64,000 nucleotides of DNA, from positions 615,116 through 679,115 of the forward strand of contig JACEVL010000150.1 in assembly GCA_020284085.1 (NCBI GenBank), read 5' to 3'. Made by a program: the position numbers and the translations under genes. Shown piece after piece: positions 43,448-55,059 of this stretch. The notes under the pieces were generated by a model. That model was not told the DNA's origin. It did not search any database and saw nothing but the letters and a program-made list of their open reading frames with translations. Within the stretch, counting starts at the first letter, position 1. The number at the start of each line of letters is the position of its first letter. This DNA is from Aporrectodea caliginosa. Its lineage: Eukaryota > Annelida > Clitellata > Crassiclitellata > Lumbricidae.

Positions 43448-44005
43448 TGTTGGGAGACCTTCCCAACCGAGACACTGTTGACGGTACTTTGTCCTAGATT
43501 GAAGAGACATTCTGGATAAAGCTAAATATATTTAGTATTGAACTGAACTATATATTGAAAGTAGGCGTGATGTTATGCTTACTAGAAATATACGAATATC
43601 GTTACTGTAACAGAGACAGAAAATAGGATAGTTGATGAACTATATCAGGTATAGTTAAGAAGGAGTGTTCTCTCCTATTTAAACCAATGTAAAAGATTCG
43701 TCGTCGAAGCTTGGCAGTTTTCGTTAGGCCTGTTGCCGTGTGATGTCGAATTCTCAGTAGAACTGACCAAGACTTCCATGTACTAGATAAGTCTAGTTAA
43801 CTAGTTAAACTGTTGGTTTCGTGTCCGCTGTGGCCAACCAAGTTGTTTGTTTGCTGTGCAACGTTCTCGAGAGCTGGAGACGTGTGGAGCTGATGTTCTT
43901 CGATAAGGTTGTATGTGTGTTACTATTACGGATTTTGTTTTATAATATACATTCTATTTTACCCTAGATACGAGTTTTTCTTCATTCGTAGAGTAGCACC
44001 TTACA
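43448..44005 (+). repeat. 3' LTR of the Gmr1-like element
   Basis: 558 bp from TGTTGGGAG to CCTTACA, directly after the polypurine tract. Confidence 0.93.
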
Positions 44006-44586
44006 CAGTTGGTTTTCAATAAAGGATATACTTAGGCCTACTTACTTATAAGCTGTTGCAGTCTTTTCTAATCAAATGAATATTCAATATGTCTACCACG
44101 TATTTTTATTTTATCCTCTGTTAGGAAACTCTTTAATCATGAAACGCATCAAATCCCTTATCAGTTTGCAAAATTCGGATCAAAACTTGATCATCGTCTG
44201 TCAACGGCGCCATATTTCGTCATTAATGACAACAAAATATGGTAACCAGCGCTGTTCCAAACATTTCTTTAAAATTTAAAATAGTACCAGTTCGACTTTT
44301 TCAAGGCTAATACTAGAATGAAATATCTTTAATTTCACGCATCAAGTATAAATAACTCAAAAATTGGCGGAGTTAAATGCATGCAAAGTTGGTTCATTTA
44401 TGCTGGCACAGGCCTACATGTTCATTATGTTCAGTAGACCTACTTTCAAATCTAGTAAAGTAACTAAGGTTTAACGTTTTCATGCTGAATTATTTTAAAT
44501 TTATTTGAATATGCTACAACAATTGGGCTATAAACGTTCAATAATAATTTTCTTCGTTATGTTTACATGTGTATAATTATAATACT

Positions 44587-44611
44587 ATATATATATATAT
44601 ATGTATGTATA

Positions 44612-44654
<43 letters not shown>

Positions 44655-44655
44655 A
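44587..44655. repeat. (TA)n microsatellite
   Basis: Two TA runs inside the inner hAT element. Confidence 0.9.
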
Positions 44656-44765
44656 AGTTATGTTGCTTGATGCGTCAAACTCAAACATTAATTTCTTCGA
44701 CCTGCTGAATAACTCCCATGACCCTGACGCGACCTGCCGAAATTGTATAGCTGGCGCCGCCACTG

Positions 44766-44985
44766 GGCCCCCAACTGTCAGGAAATATAAAATCAGATGG
44801 TACAAAGGTCCTATTTGACATGGCTTAGGGGCCCACAACGTTTTGAGGGGCCCCAACTGTCAGGAAATAATAAATCAGATGGTACAAAGGTCCTATTTGA
44901 CATGGCTTAGGGCCCCACAACGTTTTGAGGGCCCCAACTGTCAGGAAATAATAAATCAGATGGTACAAAGGTCCTATTTGACAAT
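44766..44985. repeat. 81-82-bp tandem repeat, 2.7 copies, in the outer hAT element
   Basis: The unit holds AACTGTCAGGAAATAATAAA, GATGGTACAAAGGTCC and CATGGCTTAGGGCCCCACAA. AACTGTCAGG starts at 44773, 44855 and 44936. The left end of the outer element (37290-37328) carries one partial unit. Confidence 0.9.
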
Positions 44986-45162
44986 TTTCTTCTGGAAAAA
45001 AGATGGAAAAGCAAAAAAAAGTCATCAGAAATTTTCAAAGTAATAAACATGGTTTTTCTCCAAATCTGGGAAAAAATTTTTGCATGGCTTTCCGGTTAGG
45101 GCCTTCGGATGTCTTGACCCGGCCCTTGGCTTAGGGCCCCCGAAAGTCTTAATCCGGCCCTG

Positions 45163-45310
45163 ACTGTATGGCAGCCTGCAAGGCGCCCATCTGTCCTACT
45201 GCTCAATTTACAGTCACCCTATAGTGAGTTGAAGGTTGAGGCAACCTTATGGGGCTAGCGCGCGGGTATCGACTTCGTGCCAGCGTGTTACCATACGACC
45301 ACTTACTGTA
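45163..45310 (-). mobile_element. SINE-like repeat, part 2
   Basis: Continues the repeat begun at 37205-37258. It shares GGCAGCC.GCAAGG, GCCCATCTGT and CTTCGTGCCAGCGTGTTACC with the reverse complement of 54735-54890. A ~55-bp middle segment is absent from that copy. Confidence 0.75.
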
Positions 45311-46490
45311 ACACGCCTCGAATTCCGGAGAGCGACTAAATCCTGACTGAGTTTGCGTCCATAGACACTTTTAAAGCTATCCCAGTGGTCTGGTATATTT
45401 AATGCTGATGTTCGTGGTCGTAGTTGCTCGACGGATGGCCGTAGTCTTGTCTGCTGTTCCTCCTGTGATTGTGTTTTCCCGCTGAACTTTGAACCGGTTT
45501 ATATTAGCGCTGCTCGTCTGCGATGACTGGCAGGCGGCGTTACCCGACGCGTGTTTAGGTATCGTTAGGAGCGAGGTGGAGTGAACTTTGGTGATTTGTG
45601 GGTTAAAGAAATTAAGGGGCGTTTTGGGTCGTACCGGTCTAAGAGGTAGCGCCCCCACCCGTCGCACTCGCTGTTGCGTGCTGTTTGGGTTTATTGGGTT
45701 GATTTTAATTTGTCATGGTCTGGTTAAAGCCTGTCGGGGTTTTTCGAACTTCTTAGAACGCGCCTGTGAGGAGTCTGCAGTGCTGTAATAGTAGTTGTGT
45801 TGTTGTTGTCTATGAATAATCGGATTGACAGATTTTGTCAGCTTGAAGGTCTACCGCGGTCAGGGTTCCACGATCTTTCAAGTAAACAACATTTGGCTGA
45901 TAGGCCTAATCCCTTGAGTGACGAAAATTCTTCATGCCAGATGTCAATTTAGATTTTAATCAGTAAAGAGGGGCAGAGATTTTCCCAAGAGAAAAATTTG
46001 GCGACAGGCAATAAGCGAGGGAGGGCATTAATTGATGTAGGCCTATGTAGTCTTTAGAGTGTGGCAAGCAGGCAGACCTCCCAAAGCGTTCCAAAAGCAC
46101 GGAAAGAGGTTTCGGAACCACTTGTGATAGTTGGTGGAGGATAAACTAGGCGTAGGAGGTGTTAAAGACCTGAATAGTGGTGGCGGTGGTGATGGTGGTG
46201 ACTGTCGAGGGAGAGGAATTTGGGTTTGATTCGTCCTTTGGTTTTATCTGGACAACCCCTCTGAAACGAAGCAGCGCTCGTGAATACGGAGGTGCCCTGC
46301 GCTTTGCTTTTAACTAGCGCGTAAAAGATTTGGAGTTTACGCTTAATTATTATGCGTATACGATTTCGGTTGTGTTCAACCTGAACACCGGAGTCATAGT
46401 AACGTTAATCATTTTGCTGGTTATGATTATGATGGTGACCATGATGAATTAATGATGGCAAAAATAGTTACCGTATAAGAGCAATAATTG
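45310..46490. other. Unannotated stretch
   Basis: No supportable gene. The minus-strand ORF at 45377-45667 (96 codons, Thr-rich) has no recognised domain and no clear splice context. Confidence 0.4.
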
Positions 46491-46499
46491 TAGCTGTTG

Positions 46500-47283
<784 letters not shown>

Positions 47284-47302
47284 CTAGTAGTAGTTGTAGT
47301 AG

Positions 47303-47675
47303 CAGTGGCGTACCGAGGGGAGGGCAGGGGGCGAGTCGCCCCGGGCGGCACTTGAGCAGGGGCGGCAAAATAGGGTTGAAGAAAAATAAAAGAAGGAGTG
47401 AATGCAGAAAAAATGGGAAAAGTATAAGAGAAAGTAATAAAAGTAGACAAAGAAGGTAGGAAAGGACGAAAAATAATCCACTAAATAGCATACAGGGCGG
47501 TACGGGCGCAGGACAGGGCGGCTTCTGAAAAGGTATAAAAGGGAAAAAAAAAAAAGTCATGAGAAATTTTTGCGGAAGTAATAAAGAAAATTTTCCGGAA
47601 ATGTGCAAAATTAAGTGCGCGGCGCGGTATTTTGGGCCGTCGCCCCGGGCGGCATTTAAGCTCCGTACGCCACTG
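47303..47675. mobile_element. 373-bp hAT-like MITE in a microsatellite
   Basis: Inverted ends CAGTGGCGTACCGAGG and CTCCGTACGCCACTG, with a perfect 8-bp duplication TGTAGTAG (47295-47302 and 47676-47683). Internal GCCCCGGGCGGCA occurs near both ends. No ORF. Confidence 0.9.
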
Positions 47676-47984
47676 TGTAGTAGTAACAGCAGCAGCAGCA
47701 GCAGTAGTAGGCCTACTAGTAGTAGTTGTAGTAGTAACAACAGCAGCAGCAACAACAACGATGTTGTGAAGAACTACATATGTATTGGTCTACTTAAACG
47801 GCATGAGGATGACCTAATTTGGAGGAAGCCTATTTTAAATGTTTAGAGGTAACCTGAATTTTAAGTTATAACCTATGTAACTGTTGGATAGTTGCATTAC
47901 ATTACATCCGATACAATATTACATAACAACACACTAGTTTCAATATTATGCGCCAGACTTGCTGTCTATTGGTCCCAAACTTTC

Positions 47985-47987
47985 AGT

Positions 47988-48045
<58 letters not shown>
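47985..48045. repeat. (TTG)n(CTG)n microsatellite
   Basis: TTG triplets passing into CTG triplets. Confidence 0.9.
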
Positions 48046-48299
48046 GCTGTGAGCCTGAGAGCTATTCCTCTGATGAAGATATGCCTATGCTCCATCAAGG
48101 TTGAACATGTAACGTCACTCGTTGGTTACACAACCTTGTCCAACGAATATCGTTCTTGTGCAGAGGGAAAGAGACGGATGGATAATCACATGCAGGTCTG
48201 TTACATGGGAGAGGAAACACGAAGCAAGGTAGGAAGAGGAGAGGAGAAGTTGGAATGGGAGAGGAGAGGGAGCATTAGGTGGAAGAGCGAAAGCAGAAA

Positions 48300-48385
48300 C
48301 AGCGCTAGGAGGAGGAAGAGGTGGTGGTGGTGGTGGTTGCGGAAGAGGAGGAGGCAGAGGAGGCGGAGGAGGAGGTGGAGCAGCT
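48300..48385. repeat. GGA/GGT-rich purine patch
   Basis: Imperfect AGG/TGG triplets; the Pro- or Arg-rich ORFs here are composition artefacts. Confidence 0.7.
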
Positions 48386-48535
48386 GAAGAGGATGCAGGT
48401 CGCAGGAGGAGCAAATAAATGAAATTCAGATTTGTCGTGCGGTCTGCCGTATACACAGGTCCGTATACATCAAAACGAATATGTAGCAAGATATGGTTGC
48501 AACTTGCCAGCGCATGGTAGTATACATATTACAAG

Positions 48536-48536
<1 letters not shown>

Positions 48537-48606
<70 letters not shown>
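48537..48606. repeat. (TA)n microsatellite
   Basis: About 68 bp of uninterrupted TA. Confidence 0.97.
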
Positions 48607-48608
<2 letters not shown>

Positions 48609-49181
48609 GCCTTACAGAGTGACTGCAGCGATCTTCTCTGTCTGTGAGTGTGTGTGTGTTCTATGTTTACGCCTGTTTTGTTTTAATACTAAAAGACTTC
48701 GTGCCATTGCAGTTAAAGGCTTTCCTCGGCGCCAAAGGGGTTGAGCCCTGTGTTGACGGGGGTCTGATCAAGTAGCCTACTGTCGTCTCAGATCGAGCTG
48801 TTCCGTTTAGGGTCAAACTTTAAGGGTCGTTTTATATTTTTGTGAAGAATCCGGTCAGCCCTGCATGTAGGCCTATACAAGAAGATCTTGGCATGTTTAG
48901 CCGTTCGAAGTCGCTTGCACTTTCTGGGGTGTTGTTACGGAACAGATCGTGAGAAATTTTCCAGAACTTCGAGTACCAGAGATCGCAGCCGCGTTGGGCG
49001 TAGGGTCTTGGTTGAATGTCAACGACGGCTAACGAATTTAGACTGGAATTTGGACCGAGCAAGCGAAATTAGCCAGGACTTAACTATATACAACAGGCCA
49101 GAACCCTACGGAATTCTGCTCGAGGATGGCAGATATTCTCGAGACGCCGTGGCATCCACACGAAAAGTTTCGGGTGAAATA

Positions 49182-49192
49182 GGCCTATTTAT
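49182..49192 (+). promoter_or_regulatory. Possible TATA-like box upstream of the LRP-like exon 1
   Basis: CTATTTATAG lies about 180 bp before the ATG at 49370. The position is plausible for a core promoter, but no initiator was verified. Confidence 0.2.
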
Positions 49193-49369
49193 AGACTGCA
49201 CGGTATAGTGCATTAAAGCCGTTCACTGCACGAAATCGTCTGCAACAGGCATGACATTGTGTCAGTCTTGCTAAATGCAATTACAGAAAAAGTGTTGAAT
49301 CAAAGTATTGCTAGATTCATCGTAGAATCACCAAAAAGTAATTTTGATGGGGAATTGTTGAACTGGAAA

Positions 49370-49475
49370 ATGAGCATCATAAGGCGGTCCGTTACGTTGG
49401 AAAAGCGTCTGCAGTCGCTTTGCTTAGTTTGCGTACTTGCGACTTTTCTATTTTCCGGCGTCACCGTTATTACTG
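49370..49475 (+). CDS. LDL-receptor-related protein, exon 1 (signal peptide)
   Basis: ATG at 49370 encodes MSIIRRSVTLEKRLQS followed by LCLVCVLATFLFSGVTVIT, a basic n-region and hydrophobic core of a secretory signal peptide. A consensus donor CTG|GTAAGT follows at 49475/49476 and the exon exits in phase 1. That phase matches the entry phase of the LDL-A exon at 50482, giving VIT-A-GTSEQC across the splice. The frame is also open upstream to 49259, but without another ATG. Confidence 0.7.
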
Positions 49476-50481
49476 GTAAGTTTTCGGCTTTGTCGCGAAT
49501 TTGGTTAATTCTTTACAATGACAGAATGGTGGTGGTTTTAAAATAATTTATCTTCTGTTAATGTTATCCTTAAATGCGAGATTTATAAGATTGCGATATC
49601 GTGTGATATGTCATGGCGTGTGGCATGGTGGACGACGCGTGCCCCTCCTTAAGATACACAGTTCACGTCTTAGGACCAGAAGAAATTTAAGATCAAGACC
49701 ATTGTACATCCATCCCACCAGCTGACGAACTCTACACCCCTTGCAATTTCTGGACAGATATATTTTATAGACTTTGTTTAATAGCAATATTTCACATTTC
49801 AGGCCCCAGCACAATAATAATTAAGGACTGATCAGATTAAATGCAAGTGGGCAAGGATATAAGTTCATCTAGAATGTGGGGGTAGCAATTTTCACATCAC
49901 TTTCCCTTTGCAACTCTTAAATTATTATAAAGGCACCATTTATGTTAGACTGAATAGTAATAGTAATAGTATAAATAATTAAAATATTTACATATTTAAA
50001 TATTTATTTATGTAAATAATAATGTAATAATAATAATGATAATAATAACAATGAAGATCTATCATGGTAGTGATCACAATGATGATTGATGCTTAGTAAT
50101 TGCTTAGAGTCTTGAGAGCTTAAATGAAGGTCATCCTTTGAGAAATAATAATGGGCACTGTTTGTTCTGGGTATGAAACCCTCCAGTCCAAAAGTTGGGG
50201 TAAGGGTCCCCTTGTATGGTCATACCCCAAAAATTACACCTATGCAATCCACCCATGGCTCCGACCTTTGAATTTTATGGTGGGCAAGCCATAAAGTGAT
50301 TGGATAGCTTATTTTCAGGTTACCCTACCCTTTAATTTTGCATCTAGTTGAACACTTGTGCATCTAGTTGAATTTTCTGCTTATAGTTGAACACAGTTGC
50401 ATGTAGTTGTACCCAAACCTCTGCAATTGGACCCGTGGGACCGTAGTTATGCCACTAAGTTCATCTTGTTGGTGTTCTCAG

Positions 50482-50610
50482 CTGGAACCAGTGAGCAATG
50501 TAAGCCACAGCAGTGGCTGTGTCCATCAACGAACCAGTGCATTCCTCTTACGAAGGTCTGTGATGGATCCAGCGACTGTCCAAATGGAACGGACGAAGGA
50601 TCTTCTTGTG
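50482..50610 (+). CDS. LDL-receptor-related protein, LDL-A repeat exon
   Basis: A 129-bp exon, phase 1-1, between GTTCTCAG and CTTGTG|GTATGT. It encodes one complete class A repeat with six cysteines, [19 protein letters not shown] then [18 protein letters not shown]. The [13 protein letters not shown] segment holds the acidic residues that bind calcium. One repeat per symmetric phase-1 exon is typical of the LDL-receptor family, whose members are endocytic or signalling surface receptors. Confidence 0.92.
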
Positions 50611-50816
50611 GTATGTGAATTATAACCCAGGCTTTCCTAGCTTTGTATAAATTGTAGTGCTGGTCTTATATTGCTTATAAGTTCTGATAAAGCTGGTCTT
50701 ACTTTTAGCATACGTACTGTTCCTTGGCTAGTGCTATTACTGCCAGCTGCAGTTTTCTGCTCTTATGTTGAGGTCTCTTGTTTAGATCCTTTAAAAAGCC
50801 ATGTTCATAAGCGTTA

Positions 50817-50907
50817 ATAATAATAATATTAATAATAATAATAATAGTAATCAGCAACTGTAATAATAATGTCAGTCTGTTTAATAATAATAATAATAAT
50901 AATAATA

Positions 50908-50983
<76 letters not shown>

Positions 50984-51065
50984 GATTTATATAGCACTGT
51001 AGAACAGCCAAAGCTGAAAAAGAGTGATGTACATGAGTTAACAGAATCTGTGACACTCATGTTAT
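50817..51065 (-). mobile_element. LINE 3' end with (ATT)n tail, in an LRP-like intron
   Basis: AAT triplets (50817-50985) abut ACGATTTATATAGCACTGTA and GATGTACATGAGTTAAC. The latter matches 63775-63835 (TGTATAGCACCGTAGCACAG, TGTACATGAGTT), the 3' end of an L2/CR1-like fragment. It lies between the LDL-A and EGF exons. Confidence 0.55.
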
Positions 51066-51716
51066 AGTTTAAGGTCTTGAGCTGTATGGATGCATGCATG
51101 TGTCCATAAATGAATACTTACCTGAACTCATACATGCAATCATGCATGCATACATACCTACTTACATACTGTGAACATAATATCATGCTGCTTATTGAGA
51201 ATAATACTTTAGTTTAAGTTTCTGTAGGAATTTTTCACAGCTTAAGGTCACAGATTTAATGGGGTGAGACTAAATTTGTCTGTGGCATCACTGGGTTGTT
51301 GACTTGTTTGAACGCAACTGTGTCATGTGCCTGTGTTTAGTGTAGGAATTGATCACATGCTACTGATTGCTGGATATGTTTAGCGCCTACACTTCAAGTG
51401 TGTGATGTCTGTTACTTGGTTATTTATTATAAAGGCCCGATTGGAAATGACTTGCTTACATTGCAAGGAGTCATGGACATTAGACGAGTGTAGACCTTCT
51501 GAACTGATAAGCCTATAAAATGCAATTGGAGATGCATTGTAACAGAAGCCCAAAAAAGATTTTATAGCAGTAGTCTTTGGTGCATTTAGTTGATAGTTTG
51601 AATGACAAATGTCGTTGACAGATTTGAATGTGCATGTAAAAAATTTTATTTTGTAGACTAAAGTAATGTTTTCATCGAACTGTTAGTTTTCATTAACTAC
51701 ACGAAGCAAAATACAA

Positions 51717-51800
51717 AACTGTTTGCCTTATCTTGAGTTAACGCTATGATACAAATAAAAAACTGTGTGCCTTATCTTGAGTTAACGCTATGATACAAAT
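51717..51800. repeat. Two-copy local duplication
   Basis: AACTGTTTGCCTTATCTTGA with GTTAACGCTATGATACAAAT occurs twice in succession. Confidence 0.85.
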
Positions 51801-51956
51801 TTATTTTGACAGTTCGAAGCCTAATCAGTTGACAAATTTGAAAGGGTTGCACATATGTACGCACATACGACCAATTGATATCTTCTTCTTCTGTCAAAAG
51901 TATTTCAAGTACGGCATTTGGAGTGCAAGTTGTTGTGTTTATTATTAATTTTCCAG

Positions 51957-52076
51957 GTAGTTCCATGTGTGGTGCCTTGTCCTGCGGTCACAGTTGCCAC
52001 TCCACACCCACCGGAGGAATATGCTTCTGTCAGGAGGGCTACGAGATTGACCCTGCCAATAATCGGACTTGCAGAG
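51957..52076 (+). CDS. LDL-receptor-related protein, EGF-like exon
   Basis: A 120-bp exon, phase 1-1, between TTTTCCAG and TGCAGAG|GTCA (the base before GT is G). It encodes SSMCGALSCGHSCHSTPTGG then ICFCQEGYEIDPANNRTC, six cysteines in the EGF pattern seen directly after LDL-A repeats in LRP proteins. No YWTD propeller exon was found downstream within the window, so the gene is partial here or continues beyond a long intron. Confidence 0.9.
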
Positions 52077-52079
52077 GTC

Positions 52080-54730
52080 AGCCATCCACTTTTACATAAT
52101 CCAGCTGAAACCAAGCTAGCCTAACTTAACCAAACTTCATCTGACTTAATTCTGATGTCTGTGTATATTAAGCACCACTATTTAATGACAAAGCATTAAA
52201 CGAATATGTTAAAAAATTGTGCTTGGAGGACTTGCTCAGGATCCACAACTCAGTAAAGATCTTGGGGAGGCTCAAACCTGCACACTTCATGTTTGAAGGA
52301 AAATGCTTTAACCAGTCAGCAATCATGTTCACAATCGACTACCATGCCACAGATAAACTTAATCTAACAATCTAACAACTTCTTTATTATAAAGCACAAA
52401 ATACCAATCAATGATTGCTTCAAGTGAACATGTACAAACTGTAACTGGAGAAGTCCAGAACATTAAATCCAGTAGGTCACGAAAACTGGGATTCAGGCTA
52501 TGGTGGGCATAGTGATTGGCTACAATTGTTTGAATCACAGTGAATGTGCTTTGACAAAAGACAATTATAGTCTGTGAGCACTTGTCACACTAGTATCTGC
52601 TTCTAACAGACATTTCTTTAAGTGTGTAGTTTCATTTTGAAATGGCCACCAATTAATGCTTGACTTCTTTATTATGATAGCCACACTGCAGAAGTTATCA
52701 GATTTGATAAGACTTTGAAGTGAGAGAGTTAATATAGATCTACGAGCACTCATGCATTGGCAGACATTCCTTGCAAGAGTATTGTTTCACTTTGTAATGA
52801 CTTCCAGCTGATACTGGCTTTCTATGTTATTATAATGGTGCTTCAGTAGTTATATGAGTAAATGAAACTAGTATCTTTTGCTAGCAAAAACAGTTATTTA
52901 AAAAAGTAAATGAAAATAAAAAATAAAAATGTAAAAAAGTTATTGGATTAAATAAGACTAGTAGGCCTATCTGTTACTATAAAACATCAGTTTTAAAAGT
53001 ATAATCAGCTGAAAAGTTCATTTAATTGTTTATCTGTTGCTTACAAACTACTGCAGGCATTCTCCAATTTAGTAAGTTCTATTCTGTACTGGACTAAAAA
53101 TTGTAACAGGATCAATCTGACCTCAGACTCAAGGATTTGTTTTTTCCTATAATATATAGTTTTAAAAGCAATGTCTGCTAACAGGCAGACATTATTATGG
53201 CTAGGACACTGATAAATGTATACAAACTAATTGCAACTGACATTCATTGTAGCCTGCTGTAAGACAGGTTTGACTGTGACCTGTAATCAACTGGTTTTAC
53301 TGTAAACGGCAATATTAGTGTCTGGCTGCAGCCACAGCATGTGTTGGGATTGAATGGAAAGTCCTGCGATGCACTGGACCCATGTCCTTGGGATTCATTG
53401 CTCAAGGACCTATTTTTTTATTTCTTTGCTTATTTATTTATTGCACTTGCGATGTCTGCAAGGTCAGTACATCTGAATCTGAGGAGATTTGCATATGATA
53501 GCAATTGTCCAGGGTTGAATAGCTTTACTTGCCCAGGGGCATTCAATCAATCAATTTACTTCAAGGAATCTACTCAGAGGCGCTCCCAAGCCAGGCCTGA
53601 TCATACAATGTTCAGCAACAGGTGCAGAGGAGGCAGAGTTTTCTCAGCAGGCACAGTCCTGTAATCATGGCGTGCGTGCGTGCGTGCACTTCTGAAGTTT
53701 CGAAGGAGCGCAATATCAAATACAGTTGTATTGTATTGTATTTTATTGTACTGTACTACTGCCAGCTACAGTGAATGTGCTGTATAACCAGAAGGTGAGG
53801 TCGTTGGATGATTTTACATTAGTGTCTGATGTTTTTGGATATTAGTTGTAAGAGTTGGGTTAGTTGGTTGTTTGTGGGCCTTGCTGTCCCCTGTGGCAGG
53901 CGTTGGTTGGCAGCCAGGGCGGCACGTTTGAAATCGGATCTCGGATGTGATAGGACCTGAGAGGGAGAAATCTAAGTGATAGAAGCTGAAGCTGAGAGAG
54001 AAGCGGTGACAGCAATGTTCAGCAACAGGTGCAGAGGAGGCAGAGATGGAAACAGACAGATCCAGATAGCGAGACAGGCACAGGGACATAGATTAACAGA
54101 TTTTCAGATACTGTGACAGAAACAGGTAGACTGAATATAGATAGAGAAACATAAATTGTGACAGATTTCCCAACACAGGGGCAGGAAGAGAAAGGGATAG
54201 AAAGAGAAGGACAAAGAGAGAGTCAGGGAGATGGTCAGAAGGAATATCCTGGGAGTTGTTGTGATCCATGTGGGTGTGGGGCTACTGAAGTGTTGTTTGT
54301 TGATTTCTGTCAGTCCTTGGCTCCAAAACACTTTCCTCCAATCTGTGGGTGAGGATTGGGGACGGTGTAGCATCTCAGAGGACTGTCAAAACTTCCTTCT
54401 GACACATGGGACCAATCTAAGAAATGTTCTGAGTATCTAAAAATCTTACCTCTGATATACCATCAAAGCGTTGCATTAATTCTTATGATTTTTTATGTAT
54501 CCGATTTGGTTATCGGAGGGTGGCATCATCAAATAGCATAGGATAAGCTGGTTAAAAACTTAGAAATGATTAAATCTGACAATCTGCTGGATAAGGTTGT
54601 TAGCTAAGACTCGGACTCCTGCTGTTTGGTCATGTAGATAGATTGAATGCCAGCATACCAAATTCCACACAAAAATGCATTATTAGCAAGATGCAATGGA
54701 AAGGGAAGCAGAAGAAAGCCACAACTATGG
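52080..54730. other. Intron-like or intergenic stretch
   Basis: No exon supported. A 33-bp segment (CAATGTTCAGCAACAGGTGC plus GAGGAGGCAGAG) is present exactly twice, at 53606 and 54013. A TTGTATTGTATT run near 53730 resembles the SINE tails at 22.3 kb. Confidence 0.45.
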
Positions 54731-54734
54731 GTCG

Positions 54735-54890
54735 GGGAGATGGTTGAATGGTAAATGGTAACACGCTGGCACGAAGATCAGAAGGACGCGTGTTCAATAC
54801 CAGCTAGCACAGATGGGTGCCTTGCTGGCTGCCATACAGTTAAATATGACTCCTGTTAAACTCCTGTTATCATCTGTTACCCCATGTCGT
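54735..54890 (+). mobile_element. tRNA-derived SINE-like repeat, uninterrupted copy
   Basis: GGGGAGATGGTTGAATGG (A-box region), ACACGCTGGCACGAAGATCA, and a B-box-like GTGTTCAATACC, then CTGGCTGCCATACAGTTAAA. The same repeat at 37205-37258 plus 45163-45310 is split by nested transposons; this copy shows the empty site. Confidence 0.75.
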
Positions 54891-54944
54891 ATAATCTGAG
54901 AGTTCTGACTGCATACTTGTCCGTTTTAATTAATAAATTAATAT

Positions 54945-55055
54945 TATTATTAGTAGTTGTAGTGGTAGTAGTAGTGAGTGGTAGTAGTAGTAGTAGTAGT
55001 AGTAATAGTGGTAGTGGTAGTGGTAGTAGTAGGAGTAGTAATAGTAGTAGGATGC
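54945..55055. repeat. (AGT)n imperfect microsatellite
   Basis: AGT/GGT triplets. Ser/Val-rich ORFs are artefacts. Confidence 0.85.
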
Positions 55056-55059
55056 TGGA

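Larger units (their letters stand above)
37666..44005 (+). mobile_element. Full-length Gmr1-like Ty3/Gypsy LTR retrotransposon (layer 3)
   Basis: A 6.3-kb element with ~558-bp LTRs that differ at about one internal site, one primer-binding site, one uninterrupted 1635-codon Gag-Pol ORF and a polypurine tract (GGTTGGGGGGTA) just before the 3' LTR. Integrase precedes reverse transcriptase. CAGTT lies at both outer junctions; the 5' LTR appears to lack its first bases, so a 5-bp target duplication is plausible but unproven. All catalytic motifs are present, so it may be competent. Confidence 0.93.
37329..44765. mobile_element. Inner hAT-like element (layer 2 of the nest)
   Basis: Inverted ends CAGTGGCGGCGCTACAGC and GCTGGCGCCGCCACTG, with subterminal GCAGGTCG/CGACCTGC repeats on both sides. 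The flanks are CCCCCAAC (37321-37328) and CCCCCAAC two bases beyond the right end (44768-44775), compatible with an 8-bp duplication. Its ends match the MITE at 15331-15487. Without the LTR insert it is about 1.1 kb and non-autonomous. Confidence 0.8.
37259..45162. mobile_element. Outer hAT-like element (layer 1 of the nest)
   Basis: The right end, read inward, is CAGGGCCGGATTAAGAC and the left end is AAGAGCCGGATTAAC, similar inverted ends. The flanks carry a perfect 8-bp target duplication ACTGTATG (37251-37258 and 45163-45170). The uninterrupted SINE copy at 54.8 kb shows a single ACTGTATG at this position, confirming the insertion. Without its inserts the element is about 470 bp and has no transposase. 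Confidence 0.88.

Noticed and set aside
45377..45667. 96-codon Thr-rich minus ORF
   Set aside because: Biased composition and no homology recognised; not enough to call a gene.
53320..53400. Further EGF-like exon (GLNGKSCDALDPC)
   Set aside because: Only two or three cysteines, and no acceptor in the phase needed to follow the 51957-52076 exon.
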